Assembly: GCA_000149265.1 (NCBI GenBank)
Contig: CH003137.1
Location: 446,165-510,164, forward strand
DNA length: 64,000 nucleotides
Direction: 5' to 3'
From: Ciona savignyi
Taxonomy: Eukaryota; Chordata; Ascidiacea; Phlebobranchia; Cionidae
Below the pieces are notes generated by a model. It ran no database searches and was not told where the DNA came from. It was given only the letters and a program-made list of their open reading frames with translations. Position numbers and translations under genes: made by a program. Position 1 is the first letter of the stretch. The number at the start of each line of letters is the position of its first letter. Positions 26,801 to 37,134 of the stretch are shown here, one piece after another.

Positions 26801-28572
26801 AAATACACAATACGTGACATAAGCAGATACTGTAAATAGTAGCTGACCTCTTTATTCTATGTCATAAACCTATAAAAATAGCTTTAAAAACGTGTCAAAC
26901 TGCTCCAAAAATCGACTGACGCACCAAATTTCCCTGGATCCGTTATAACACTAAACAAAATACCAATAAAAGCACAAATTACACGCACAGATGATGGTAT
27001 TCTATATATGATCATTATTTTTGGTTTTGTTCAGTTGGCTAAGTAGCGTACACTATTTTTGTTTATAATTCTATATATGAATTCGCCAAACCTCTGGCTA
27101 AACAATCGATCGAATGCCAGATTTTGTTGCGGTGGTACTTGACGGGCAACATTAAAAAAGGAAAAGCGGGAAGGAGGAATGAGGGACAACGAACACTAAA
27201 ATTACGGAAACTAATTTAACTCTGTCCTAAACAGTAAACTCAACCCCAGAACTAACCTTAGGTCCAACTCCATGTTTAAAACTTACTTTAATGTACTGAT
27301 CTGTATTTTAGCGTGCAGTTTCCTTCCTTCCCACTTTCCCTACTTTTAGTTTCCCGTCCTTGACCAGGTTGCCACGGTGCCCTGTGGTGTCATGTGCATT
27401 AATCAGGGTTGGTCCGGCACGTGCTGGTAGAAATAACCTAGTGGTGTGAACATTAATGGCGAGTTCTGAATTTATTGTTTCCCCCGGATACGTTTTTCAG
27501 TGTGGCATAAAACACATTTTTAATGACAACATTACTGTGCCGTTAATTTTTATATTTCCTTTTTTCATCCAGTTTTAATCATAATAATTACGTTCGTTTT
27601 AATTTGGCTAGCGTTCATGGAATAAAACAATTCATCAAAAACAACTAACAGGTTTTAGTTATTATGTGTGTTTGGTTCTTTAGCGACACCTAGAGCCCGA
27701 AAACCAGCGTATCCACCTAGTATAATCATAAGAATTCGTAAACATTTCACGTTCACTGATACTTTGTTTGCAGGTATTTTATCCTGGACTAAAAATAAAT
27801 TTAGCTATAAGAGGCAGTATATGTAGGTATGGAATTAATACCCAATGTTTAATTACAATATTATAAACCCTAGTTTAAAGAAATAGCACAATGAACTAAA
27901 AGTAGAGTGACCGTGAAGATATTAGTGGCAAAGCCTAAATGTCATGTGTATATAGTTCGGTCGCGCTGTTATATTTAATAATTTCTGATTACCCGTCATC
28001 TGTGAAATAGTTTTTTTGCGAAAGTCAACTGGCATCCTTAATGCATCCTTAAGATTGTTCACAACGATTGAGGAAATTTGGGTATAGTTTTTTTGTAGAA
28101 ATAACAGACGAACGTCGTTGTATTTCAATGGAAGGTTGTTTAAAAAATACATCTAAAAATTATTTGGGCTTGATACCGTTATTTATTAAGGAAAGGTACT
28201 TTTGCATGTTATATTTTCTTTAACATAAAGTTTTACGTATCAAACCCTTTAACTCAGTGAGATGGTGCTGGAGAGCTGAATAATTTCTGCGTTTTCCAAT
28301 ATAAGATGATATATAGGTTTGCATTTAATATTTTCAAGTTATTTGAGTTTAAAAAAATGTATACATGTATGTGTGGTTTTAGTTGTTTTAATTAGTTTTT
28401 AATTTTGGTTTTAGTCCCCGATTAGTTTTCAACTATTGTCGTCATGGTTCGCTTGTTTAGTTTAAAAACAAGCCATTCATTTTTCGCTTGTACCTTATGG
28501 ATTAGGCGATTTTTTTAGCCTATGGAGGGTAATACTATACTATACAATTTTTATTTTTGTTTCTTTTGCTAC

Positions 28573-28738
28573 ATCGTTTACCACCAACAATTTGAAAATA
28601 CATTTCATATATATATACCAAAACAAATATGGCGTTAACTGAAAATCCAACAATAATCGTTTACCACCAACAATTTGAAAATACATTTCATATATATATA
28701 CCAAAACAAATATGGCGTTAACTGAAAATCTAATAAAA
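28573..28738. repeat. Tandem duplication, 83-bp unit
   Basis: Two almost identical adjacent copies beginning ATCGTTTACCACC at 28573 and 28656. Each contains a TATATATATACC stretch and ends in GGCGTTAACTGAAAATC. It abuts the piggyBac-like fragment and may be part of the same old element. Confidence 0.88.
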
Positions 28739-28751
28739 GTTATCTAGTTTG

Positions 28752-28868
28752 GTGCCTCGCAAAACCAGATATACTGTTGAAGAAGCTGTCCTTTTGTTGG
28801 CTGATAGTGATTCTGGAAGCAGTTGTGCTTCATTTTCGAGTAGTTCTAGCGATAAAGAACCTTTTTGA
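28752..28868 (+). pseudogene. piggyBac-like transposase N-terminal fragment
   Basis: This frame encodes a short peptide with PRKTRYTVEEAVLLL followed by an acidic/serine stretch (ADSDSG, SSSSSDKEPF), ending in a stop. PiggyBac-type (DDE_Tnp_1_7) transposases commonly begin with a basic patch, a Y-[ST]-x-E-E-A helix and a D/S-rich segment like this. The first codon is GTG rather than ATG, and no catalytic domain follows, so at most this is an old fragment. The match is by general resemblance only. Confidence 0.35.
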
Positions 28869-30113
28869 AGCTGTTTTGCTGCAGTTTTCCTGTGGCTATG
28901 TGTTTGTTGTTCATTGGCCAAGTGTAAAAAAATTGATGTGCGTATTACGACGTCATCACAAAAAGAGTAGTACAAAATTGTTCCAAAGATAATGTAATCA
29001 TAAATAACTTTGCTACATACTGTTTAGTTTGTAAATGAGAAAAAAGATAGTTTTTGTTGATCTAAATAGTAACACATGACGTCATTGCACAATACATGAC
29101 GTCATCAAAATTTTACTAATGTAAAAAAAAGTAAATTTATTACTAAACAACTTTTCTGTTGATCATATTATGATTACATCAATAGTTTTTTGTACAAATT
29201 GTACATAATAACGTTTTTATTTTATATTATTGTCAAGGTTGTTAATATACAACATTTTCTTCTTTTGTATAAAATTATAGAGTAAGAAGGACTATTAGTG
29301 GGATAAGCCGGGTGGTCAATCTACTACGTCCTAATGTAACTTTTAAAGTTGTCTATGCTTTTTCAAATGTAAAACTAATTCAATTTAGCTACAATATGAG
29401 CTTTAGTGCACTTTTCAAACATAATGAGATATTTTCATTATTGAAATGTGCGTTTTAGATGGTTACTGAACATACCTATGCTTCTAATACAGAAGTGTAG
29501 AACACACATACTCCTCTGACACATGCCGATCAGTAGAGTCATCCCTACATTTTGTGACCCCATACAGCAGTTACCAAATTAAATCCCTGGTAGCTGTAAG
29601 AGAGGAAGCTGTGTTAATGGGACATTTACAGTTGTAACTATTGCAAATATAGCCCCTTCTATACAGTTTATAAAATTTTATTCTAAAAACACCAGAATTT
29701 TTTCAAGGCCAAACCTAATACTTCGTCTTTTTAGAAACCCCTAATAAACAGACGAAACCAACAATTTTGTTGAACAGACAAAACTAAACAAAGAAAATGA
29801 GTCATCATATTTCGCAGTATGACGTGTTGGTTTCATACGCAGATATTGCAGGTAGTTTTAATAAAAAAATACGCCAAGGGGATTTCTAGAACCTCTATAA
29901 AAAGGAATAAGCGGCTTTGCCTCACTTATAGTTTACGTTATCAAAGGATCAGATCACTATTGAAAACACCACGGTTTCTATATCTCAACGAGGACAAAGT
30001 TTTAATATTGTTGTATATACAGACAACCCATTAACAAGAAGAACCAAACTGTTTAAAATTCCGAGTTATTATATTTATAGTATTCAATTTATTAAAAAAA
30101 AACGTTACTGAGA
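28869..30113. other. Upstream region of IL-1-like gene B
   Basis: No gene is recognised. It contains the CRE and C/EBP-like sites listed separately and AT-rich DNA. The frame 29819-30034 has no recognisable motif. Confidence 0.4.
28949..29104 (+). promoter_or_regulatory. Cluster of CRE/ATF sites with a C/EBP-like site
   Basis: There are two perfect palindromic CREs, TGACGTCA, at 29077-29084 and 29097-29104. Between them sits ATTGCACAAT (29083-29092), matching the C/EBP palindrome consensus closely, and a GACGTCA half site lies at 28949-28955. The cluster is about 1 kb upstream of gene B. Sites are seen; enhancer function is inferred. Confidence 0.4.
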
Positions 30114-30625
30114 ATGCCCGGTAAGTTTTACCATCGCTTTAAAATAACGTATTAAAGTGATATGAAACCTATTGTTATACAGCTGTCGCAATCAACCAGC
30201 CGGTGGTGTGTAAAGTCCAGCGAATTGGTTTCAATCACTCCTGGGCTGCGGATGGGAGGTTCTTAAGAGCAGAAGTTGGAAGATCGACGCTGATTAGCTG
30301 GATGAGTACAGACGGAAAGTACTATATATTTGGAAGGTCCGTTACAGCGCATGATGGACAACGTTACGAATACGTAATGCCCATTTCTAAAGGGGCAAAT
30401 AAGAAGTTAGTGTTCGCTGGTTCACCAAAGAATATAGATTTTAACGACCTTGAAGACCCAAGACTGTTCGTTCTAGTCTGGGATTCGAAAGCGAATGGTT
30501 ACTTATTGAAACCAGTAAATGATCAAAACGTAGCCGTGACAAGTGTTCGCAATAACGGGCGTTTGGTGACAACATTTCCCAACGGTGATACGGATCATTG
30601 GAATATTTTAACCAACACTTTTTAG
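30114..30625 (+). CDS. IL-1-like leaderless cytokine candidate B, no prodomain
   Basis: A two-exon gene: 30114-30120 (only ATGCCCG) and 30183-30625, with a GTAAGT...TATACAG intron in phase 1, giving 149 residues. The intron position and phase mirror gene A. The protein is the beta-rich domain alone, with no signal peptide and no prodomain, like the shorter IL-1-family members. Features shared with gene A in the same order: C12 in VVCKVQ, ISWMSTDGKYYIFG (A: LWKIVSNTKEVYVFG), DLEDPRLFVLVWDSKANGYLL (first 18 residues match the pattern D-x-DPR-x-F-x-L), LKPVNDQNVAVTS at the place of the IL-1 signature, and terminal DTDHWNI (A: NTDNWVI). The length matches a mature IL-1-family trefoil of about 150 residues. 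AATAAA at 30640-30645 suggests a very short 3' UTR. A BEL/Pao element begins 190 bp downstream. Gene prediction and paralogy are well supported; IL-1 kinship is inference. Confidence 0.5.
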
Positions 30626-30639
30626 GAAAATATAAATTT

Positions 30640-30645
30640 AATAAA
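30640..30645 (+). promoter_or_regulatory. Possible poly(A) signal of gene B
   Basis: AATAAA 15 bp after the stop codon of gene B and before the retrotransposon. Confidence 0.45.
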
Positions 30646-30811
30646 ATTCACCAAACTTGATGTATACACTGTAAACAGAATTATTTGTAAATGTGTATTA
30701 TTACCTCTAAGCTCTTAGTTTTACTTTGAGTATATTTTTAATTTTTACTATAAAACAATGGCAAAAATTTAAGATCTGATTACAGAATGCGTAAGAACCA
30801 TTATTTTAAAT

Positions 30812-30816
30812 GTCTG
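30812..30816. repeat. BEL/Pao target-site duplication, left
   Basis: GTCTG directly before the 5' LTR. The same five bases follow the 3' LTR at 38816-38820. A 5-bp duplication fits BEL/Pao integration. Confidence 0.85.
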
Positions 30817-31741
30817 TGTTACATTGAAATCACTCCATCATACGTATACACTAGGGCAGCGGTTCCCAAACTGGGCGCCGCGGCGCCCTGGGGAGCCGCG
30901 AGACTTTGCCAGGGGCGCCGCGAAAGCATGCGGAAGTTGCTGCATTTATTGTTTTTTTTCACAAAAAAAAACAGTACATGTCTGTTACACTAGTAAAACG
31001 TTAATTGGAGATGTTTGAGCCTGATGTGCAACCCCATTCGCACTGGCATACAGCACTCGTTTTACTTGTAAAATCCATTGTTCGGTGATATCTGCCACTA
31101 TTTGCTCACTAACATGGCACTTGTTTTCGAATAATGGTTTGTCAAATAACTGTTTTGCATCAATTGAGTGTTCGTCACTTTATTAGTTTAGTGAATAGTT
31201 TTAAAGAGTTTTAATAGTTATCCAAATGCATGCTATAGTCTGGATATACAATATACAATACATGCAGTTTGAAATGTTGGCTTTATGAGGGAGCCGCAAG
31301 GTTTAATAAGTTTACAAAAGGCGCCGCCAACAAAAAAAGTTTTGGGAACCGCTGCACTTTAGGGAGTAATATTATAAATGTGGTCATTAGACGTAACAAT
31401 GCCTATTGTTATCGTTGTGCAAATATTTATACCTCATGTAAGATTTGGGCCTTTGAAAGACTTGGGAGTTTAAGTGACTGGTTGCCGTATTTTCCATAGT
31501 TAAATTGATTTGGGCCATGTGTTTTAATATTAATTTGTCATGTGTATAGAAGTGAAGTTTATAAGGTAGCCTACTATGTAAAAATATTTAAAAACCGTAA
31601 ACTGTAGTAATATCATAGCGTAAAGTGGAATACAAGTTTGGATTTGGAATCACGTCTTTATAAAGCTGGAGTTGCGCGTTTCGTGACGAGTCCTGTATTG
31701 TGCTACGTCTGGTTTAGTAGGCGCCGCCAGAAGACGTAACA
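30817..31741 (+). repeat. 5' LTR of the BEL/Pao element, interrupted
   Basis: It starts TGTTACATTGAAATCACTCC and ends GACGTAACA, like the 3' LTR. After removing the inserted hAT-type element (30857-31354) about 420 bp remain, matching the 424-bp 3' LTR. Small differences between the copies include a 6-bp indel near GTGACGAG and a few substitutions. Confidence 0.93.
30857..31354. mobile_element. Non-autonomous hAT-type element inside the 5' LTR
   Basis: This 498-bp insert has terminal inverted repeats, CAGCGGTTCCCAAACTGGG... at the left and ...TTTTGGGAACCGCTG at the right, the typical hAT terminus pattern. The left flank CACTAGGG and right flank CACTTTAGGG look like an 8-bp target duplication, with TT added on the right. 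The uninterrupted 3' LTR reads CACTGGGG at this point. GGCGCCGC motifs near both ends are repeated inverted. No transposase is encoded. Confidence 0.85.
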
Positions 31742-31756
31742 TAAAAGTTTTTAAAT

Positions 31757-32498
31757 ATGGCTCATCAAATCAAAGATATCGAGAAGCAAGTCAAGGCTGT
31801 AGCTATGGAGGACAGTGAAATCTTAGTGGATTTGGATGAGCCTAAGAGTAGCATGGCGAAGGGTGCTAAATGCATCCGTGTGTCGTCAGCCGATGAGTTA
31901 CAAGAACTAAGAACTGAACTTGCCGTTTGGTATAATGTGGCCGAGCAAGCAATTAGTCGCAAAGATGAGGCGATGTTAAAATCTGCCCGAAAGCGGATTG
32001 AACACTACGTGTTCCAGTTTAACGGATATCTTAAAGCAACGCATTAATGACTTGCTAACTGACCAAGATCGTGACGCTAGTGAGCATCAACTGGACAGCG
32101 TCAGGAAATGTAAAGACGAATTCGACGTCCGCGTTGGTGAATGGCTTGTTAAGCAAGCAAAAAAGGATCTTACAAAGACAATAGAAGATAAAGGTTGTGT
32201 ACATTTAAGTTCAAGTGCGTCCTCTAAATGGGAAACCTTGTCGACGCAAAGTTCCAGATTATCTGAAGAAAGTACCACCTCTAGTGTGAGGCGTGTTGAA
32301 GCAAAGATCAAGAAAGAAAGGGCAATGCTGAAGCAGCGTCAACTGGACGAGCAATTAAAAATGGAAGCCGAAGAGAATAAGCTGGAGGCCGAAAAGAATA
32401 AGCTGGAGGCCGAAAAAAGGAAACTGGAAGCCCTACATCAAGTCCAAGAAGCAGACCTTAGAAGTACAAATGTGGGATCAAGTTTCAAACTACCGTGA
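31757..32498 (+). pseudogene. gag: BEL/Pao gag N-terminal region, frameshifted
   Basis: The first frame (31757-32047) starts with ATG 16 bp after the LTR and encodes an acidic/helical gag start. It then breaks, and the similarity continues in the +1 frame from about 31998 to 32498. The second part ends in a coiled coil with repeats of NKLEAEK before a second frame change near 32470-32498 leads into the long pol frame. BEL elements normally encode gag and pol in one frame, so both breaks are likely decay rather than programmed shifts. Confidence 0.75.
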
Positions 32499-35400
32499 TG
32501 AAGATGTAACAAGACCTTATAGTCCGCAGCAGTCGCCTGTTAAAAGCGACTTAGACGCAGAAGTCACGAAGACAAAAGAAGAACCGGTACGTGTTAAGAG
32601 TCAAGCAGTTAGGCGAAACTACGGGAAAGGATGTAGTTTATCACCACCATGCAGTTACCGTCTATCTAGCCCGGTACGGTTTGCACCAACGCCCGCCTAC
32701 GAAGGACCACGTTACGCTCAGTCGCCAGAACGGCAGTCGATGGAATGTCACCCTGATCAGTCGTTATTTAAAGGATTTATTGCAGCCGTGAGAGAAGTTA
32801 TGCACACCCCTAAAGTGGAGTATACTACATTTTCGGGAGATCCAATGAAATACTGGACATTTCAATTGAATTTTGACGCTAACATTGACAAAAAGGCGCC
32901 CACTGACAGTCTAAAGCTGGATTTTCTACTACAACAGTGCAGAGGACAAGCTCGAGAGCTCATCGATCACTGTGCTATTTTGCGACCAAAGAAAGGATAC
33001 CAAAAAGCAAAAGATATTCTTTACAATAACTACGGAAAACCCAGTATAGTTGCACGCGCATTTGTCTGCGAACTAATAAGTGGACCAAACCTAATGCCAG
33101 ATGATACCTCTGGTATACGCAATTACGCTATTTTGATGAGAAAGTGCCTAACTATTCTGAATGAAATTAATGACTTTACTGATCTGAATTCAGTTGACCG
33201 TATGATTGCCATCGCATCGAAGTTGCCGTACGACTCGCGAAAACTGTGGAAGCGCCGTGCAGCGGAAATTGCACGTCGTCACGGCGAAGTTGCTAATTTT
33301 GTTGACCTTGTTGAATTTGTAGAGGAGGAGGCAAAAGTCGCTAACACTGAATTTGGCAAGATAGATTCTCGCGAACGGGGATCCAAGCCTCAAGAAAAGA
33401 AACCGTTGAGAAGGGGCACGGCATACGCTGTGACGTCATCGACTGCGCAAAGTTTAAAACCGCCGATAACCAAGTGTCCTTGTTGTTTTCTCGCACACCC
33501 GCTGTCAGCGTGTAATATTTTCTTTGCGAAATCAGTCCAAGAAAGAGTTGATTTTCTCCTGCGTGAACGATGTTGTTTTAATTGTTTTGCGGGTGGACAT
33601 ATTGCGCGTCTTTGCGGTCTGAAATCTCAGTGTACCGTACAACACTGTTGGAGATATCACCACACTTTATTACATATAAATCCAAATTTCACTGAACAAC
33701 AAGGAAAGATCTGCACGGAGAACAGCAACGGCGCAGCAGCCAAGAGTACCAGCGAAGTAACAGACAAAAGTACCAGCGACGCACACTGCCACACGATGTC
33801 AAAGAACGCAAGAGAAGGATATTTGTGCGTGGTACCTGTCAAAGTACGCGCTAACAACAAAGAAATCAAATCTTACGCGTTTTTGGATCAGGGTTCAGAT
33901 ACGACGTTTTGTCACGTTAAACTCATAGATCGTCTTGGTTTGTCTGGTAAGCGAAGAGAAATAATAATGAATACTCTCGGAACAAGACCGAAGAAACAAG
34001 TTGGCATTACAGTGAGCCTGGTCGTCTTATCTGCAGACGGTGACGAAGAAATTGAAATTGACAATGCCATGTCAATTGATGACATCCCGGTGTGTTCCAA
34101 TTCATTTCCCACAAGAAGAGAGCTGGAAGAACTCCCTCACCTACACGGACTGAACATTCCGACCTTTGACAGCGGAGAAGTAACGCTGCTAATTGGAACC
34201 GATGTGCCGTATGCTCATCGCGTATTGGAAACAAGAACAGGAGGCCGCAAACAACCGTTTGCTGCAAGAACGCCTCTAGGATGGTCGTTAATCGGACCAT
34301 CCATATACACCCCATCAACAAAGAGTATTCACGTAAATTCCATTCAATCGGACTTGCACTTGGAGATGCAGATACAGAAATCGTGGACGACAGATTTTGA
34401 AGATGAGAAAGGCGATCTTACTTACCCGACCTCATCCGAAGATAGAGCAGTAGTAAAGCTGTTAAAGCATTCAGTGGAGCATAAGGAGGGACATTATTAC
34501 TTACCTTTACCGGGGCGCCGGGGTATTACTGTTCCAGAAGGAAGTCGCAAGATGGCCGAAAGTCGGTTAACATATTTGGCGAAAAGACATTCTCGAAACG
34601 AAGAAGTTAAAGAGAAGTATGTTGGCAAGATGCAACAATACATCGACAGTGGATTTGCAAAAGAAGTTCCACTCAAAAAGCAAGACACAAGTGGCACTGT
34701 ATGGTATCTGCCACACCACCCAGTGTATCATCCTCATAAGCCCAATAAAGTGCGCATCGTATTTGACTGCGCAGCGAAGTACAAGGGTGTTTCTTTGAAC
34801 GACGCCTTAATGCAAGGGCCGGATCTGGTTAATAGTCTGGTCGGCGTTCTTACACAGTTTCGTAAAGAACCAATAGCAGTGGTAGCTGATGTGGAAGCTA
34901 TGTTTCACCAGATTCGAGTCAAAGAAGAAGATTGCCACGCTTTGAGATTCCTGTGGTGGCCAGGAGGAGACTTATACAAGCGACCTGTTGATCATCAGAT
35001 GCTGGTTCATGTATTCGGAGCCACGTCATCGCCATGCTGTGCGAGCTTTTGTTTAAGACAAACAGCAGACCAATTTGGAGAGCAGTTTGATAATAACGTA
35101 TCGGAAGTTGTAAAAAACAGTTTCTACGTGGATGATTGCTTAACGTCAATACCCACCGAAGAAGAAGCCATCCGACTGGTGGAACAACTACGTCTATTGT
35201 TGCAGAAAGGTGGATTTCGTTTGACAAAGTGGATCTCCAACAACCAGCGAGTACTGAAAGAGATACCGGAGAACGAGCGTGCTGCGTCGGTTAAGGACAT
35301 TGACCTTGACAATCCAGTGAAGGAAAGAGTACTTGGTGTGTACTGGGACGTTTTTAAGGACCAGTTTGGATTTAAAATAGACAACGGCGGTATAAAAGAA

Positions 35401-35889
35401 AAGTTAACGCGACGAAGTATCTTGTCTGCGATCAATTCTCTGTATGACCCCCTGGGTTTCGTTGCCCCCGTTGTGTTAGTCGCCAAGATATTACAACAAG
35501 AAATCGTGAGACAAAACCTTGGATGGGATCAGGAAATTTCAGAAGATTGCGCGGAAGAGTGGCGCAATTGGTTTAAACAATTACCGGAACTACATCGCCT
35601 CGCGGTACCCCGGTGTTTTAAACCAAACGACATTGGAGTTATTGTTAAATCCCAAATACACCATTTTTCAGATGCATCGATCAATGGATATGGAGCAGTG
35701 TCGTATTTACGCTTAGTGGACGACAATGGAAAAGTACACTGTTCGTTCCTGTGTGGAAAAGCCAGAGTCACACCGCCCAAAACGGAAAGTATACCACGAC
35801 TTGAGCTCGTTGCTGCAGTTTTATCGGTCAAAGCCGATAAGTGGTTAAAGGGACAACTGAAGATGCCGGCGTGCGAGTCCATATTTTAG
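32470..35889 (+). pseudogene. pol: BEL/Pao gag-pol: zinc knuckle, protease, RT, RNase H
   Basis: A 1139-codon frame. In order: a DUF1759-type gag segment (FSGDPMKYWTFQLNF, about 32836-32880); a CCHC zinc knuckle with C-x2-C-x4-H-x4-C (CFNCFAGGHIARLC, about 33573-33614); a retropepsin of the DUF1758/BEL type with FLDQGSDTTF at about 33880-33910; reverse transcriptase with VRIVFDCAAKY, VVADVEAMFHQI and the catalytic YVDD at 35125-35136; then the start of RNase H with SDASINGYGAV and PRLELVAAV. The frame stops at 35887-35889 (TAG), where the family normally continues, and the same frame is open again just after, so this is a nonsense change inside RNase H. It acts in reverse transcription of the element; this copy is not able to make a full polyprotein. 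Confidence 0.93.
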
Positions 35890-36721
35890 ACAGATTCGTG
35901 TGCTGTAAGACAAAGTATCAACAACCAACGCAAGAGATTTAAGACTTTCGTAGCTAACAGGTTAGCTAAAATACACCGACAAACAGAGCCGTCGCAATGG
36001 CGTCATGTGGGAACAAAATGTAATCCCGCCGACGAAGCATCAAGAGGGATTTCGGTGTCCAAGTTATTGAAGTCAAGCCAGTGGTTAAGCGGTCCCAAGT
36101 TTTTGTGGCAATCAGAAGCAACTTGGCCGACGCCACCAGAAAAAGAAGAACGAGTCCCAAAAGAATTTCTACCGGCGGAAAGGAAGCGAATTGCCGTCAA
36201 CGTGTTGGCGCGACCCGACCCGATAAATCGTCTGGTGCAGCGACATTCCTCTCTGAATGGGTTAAAAGTTGCCATAGCCTGGCTGTTGCGATATAAATGT
36301 TTCTTACGATCAAGAAACACTACTATAAAGGGACAACTAACCGTCGAGGAATTAGCCGTTGCTGAGTTAGAAGCAGTAAGGTATGTGCAACGTCAAGCTT
36401 TTGCACCAATCGTCGATATTCTAAACGATGGGTGAAGAAGATGCAGGGAACGCGAAGTACGACGTAAAATGAAGAAACTCGCGTACGCAAAGTGCATGGA
36501 TAAACTAAACCCACAGTTAATGGACGGAGTTTTAAGAGTCGGTGGCCGTTTGGAAAATGCGCCGATTTCCTATGAAGCTAAACATCCCATTATACTACCC
36601 CCCGATGATCATTTTACCAAGTTACTAATAGTTCATCATCACGAAAAGGTTGCTCACTCAGGTCTGGCACATACATGGTCGTCTTTACGTCAGCGATACT
36701 GGATAATAAAAGGAGGCGTAG
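35890..36721 (+). pseudogene. pol: BEL/Pao RNase H end and integrase start, with stop
   Basis: This continues in the same register as the long pol frame after the TAG. It contains WRHVGTKCNPADEASRG, typical of the BEL RNase H/connection region, then a second in-frame stop (TGA, 36433-36435). After that comes the integrase zinc-binding (H2C2) region with HPIILPPDDHFTKLLIVHHH and HSGLAHTWSSLRQRYWI. It is cut at 36721 by the 409-bp insert. Confidence 0.85.
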
Positions 36722-37134
36722 TGTTACAGAATTCCTATGGTTTCGCAGGACGCTGTCTTAACGGCCTACCGTCTGACCAATTACAAGGGCTTGCAACGTT
36801 TTCCCTTTATAAAAACACTCATAGTTAAGATACAAATATAACACTAATAAAAAACGATCAGCTATTAAAAACAAGTCTGCACGGTTTAAAAGCCAAGAGA
36901 GAACTGTGAGATGAAATCGTGCGTGTAAAAATAGGCAGGCAAGATAAAATGATTAAAAGGTGCAAAGTGTGTGAAATACGTGTAAAATAAAAGGAAACAA
37001 ACAAAAGGCGTAAAACAGTGAATTAAAATTGTATAAAAGGGTGTAGTTAAAAGTGTATAAAAGGTGTATAAAATATATATAAAAATGTGTCAAAACATAA
37101 CAAAATAAACGAGCCCCCGTGCGCGTTACAGTAG
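36718..37134. mobile_element. Solo-LTR-like insert in the BEL integrase
   Basis: The insert proper is 36722-37130 (409 bp). It begins TGTTACAG and ends GCGCGTTACA, i.e. TG...CA termini, and is flanked by a 4-bp duplication GTAG (36718-36721 and 37131-37134). Integrase similarity stops exactly at the left edge and resumes exactly at the right edge, and 409 plus the 4-bp duplication accounts for the change of frame. It differs in sequence from the BEL LTR, so it is a solo LTR or short LTR-like element of another family. The A-rich interior contains many GTATAAAA-like stretches. Confidence 0.8.

Larger units (their letters stand above)
22914..28572. other. Spacer between the two IL-1-like paralogues
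   Basis: No supported gene. It contains a possible poly(A) signal for gene A (AATAAA, 23262-23267), a CA-rich microsatellite (about 23864-23896) and a short local duplication of CTATATTTGG near 26332-26380. The frame 25651-25926 (91 residues) follows a possible acceptor (GGTGCAG) and encodes a helical-looking, basic sequence, but there is no motif or partner exon to support it. Confidence 0.4.

Noticed and set aside
31998..32498. Programmed frameshifting in the BEL gag-pol
   Set aside because: BEL elements usually have one continuous frame; this copy also has nonsense codons and an insert, so decay is simpler.
33190..36514. Antisense frames within the BEL element
   Set aside because: Shadows of the pol coding strand; none has independent motifs.
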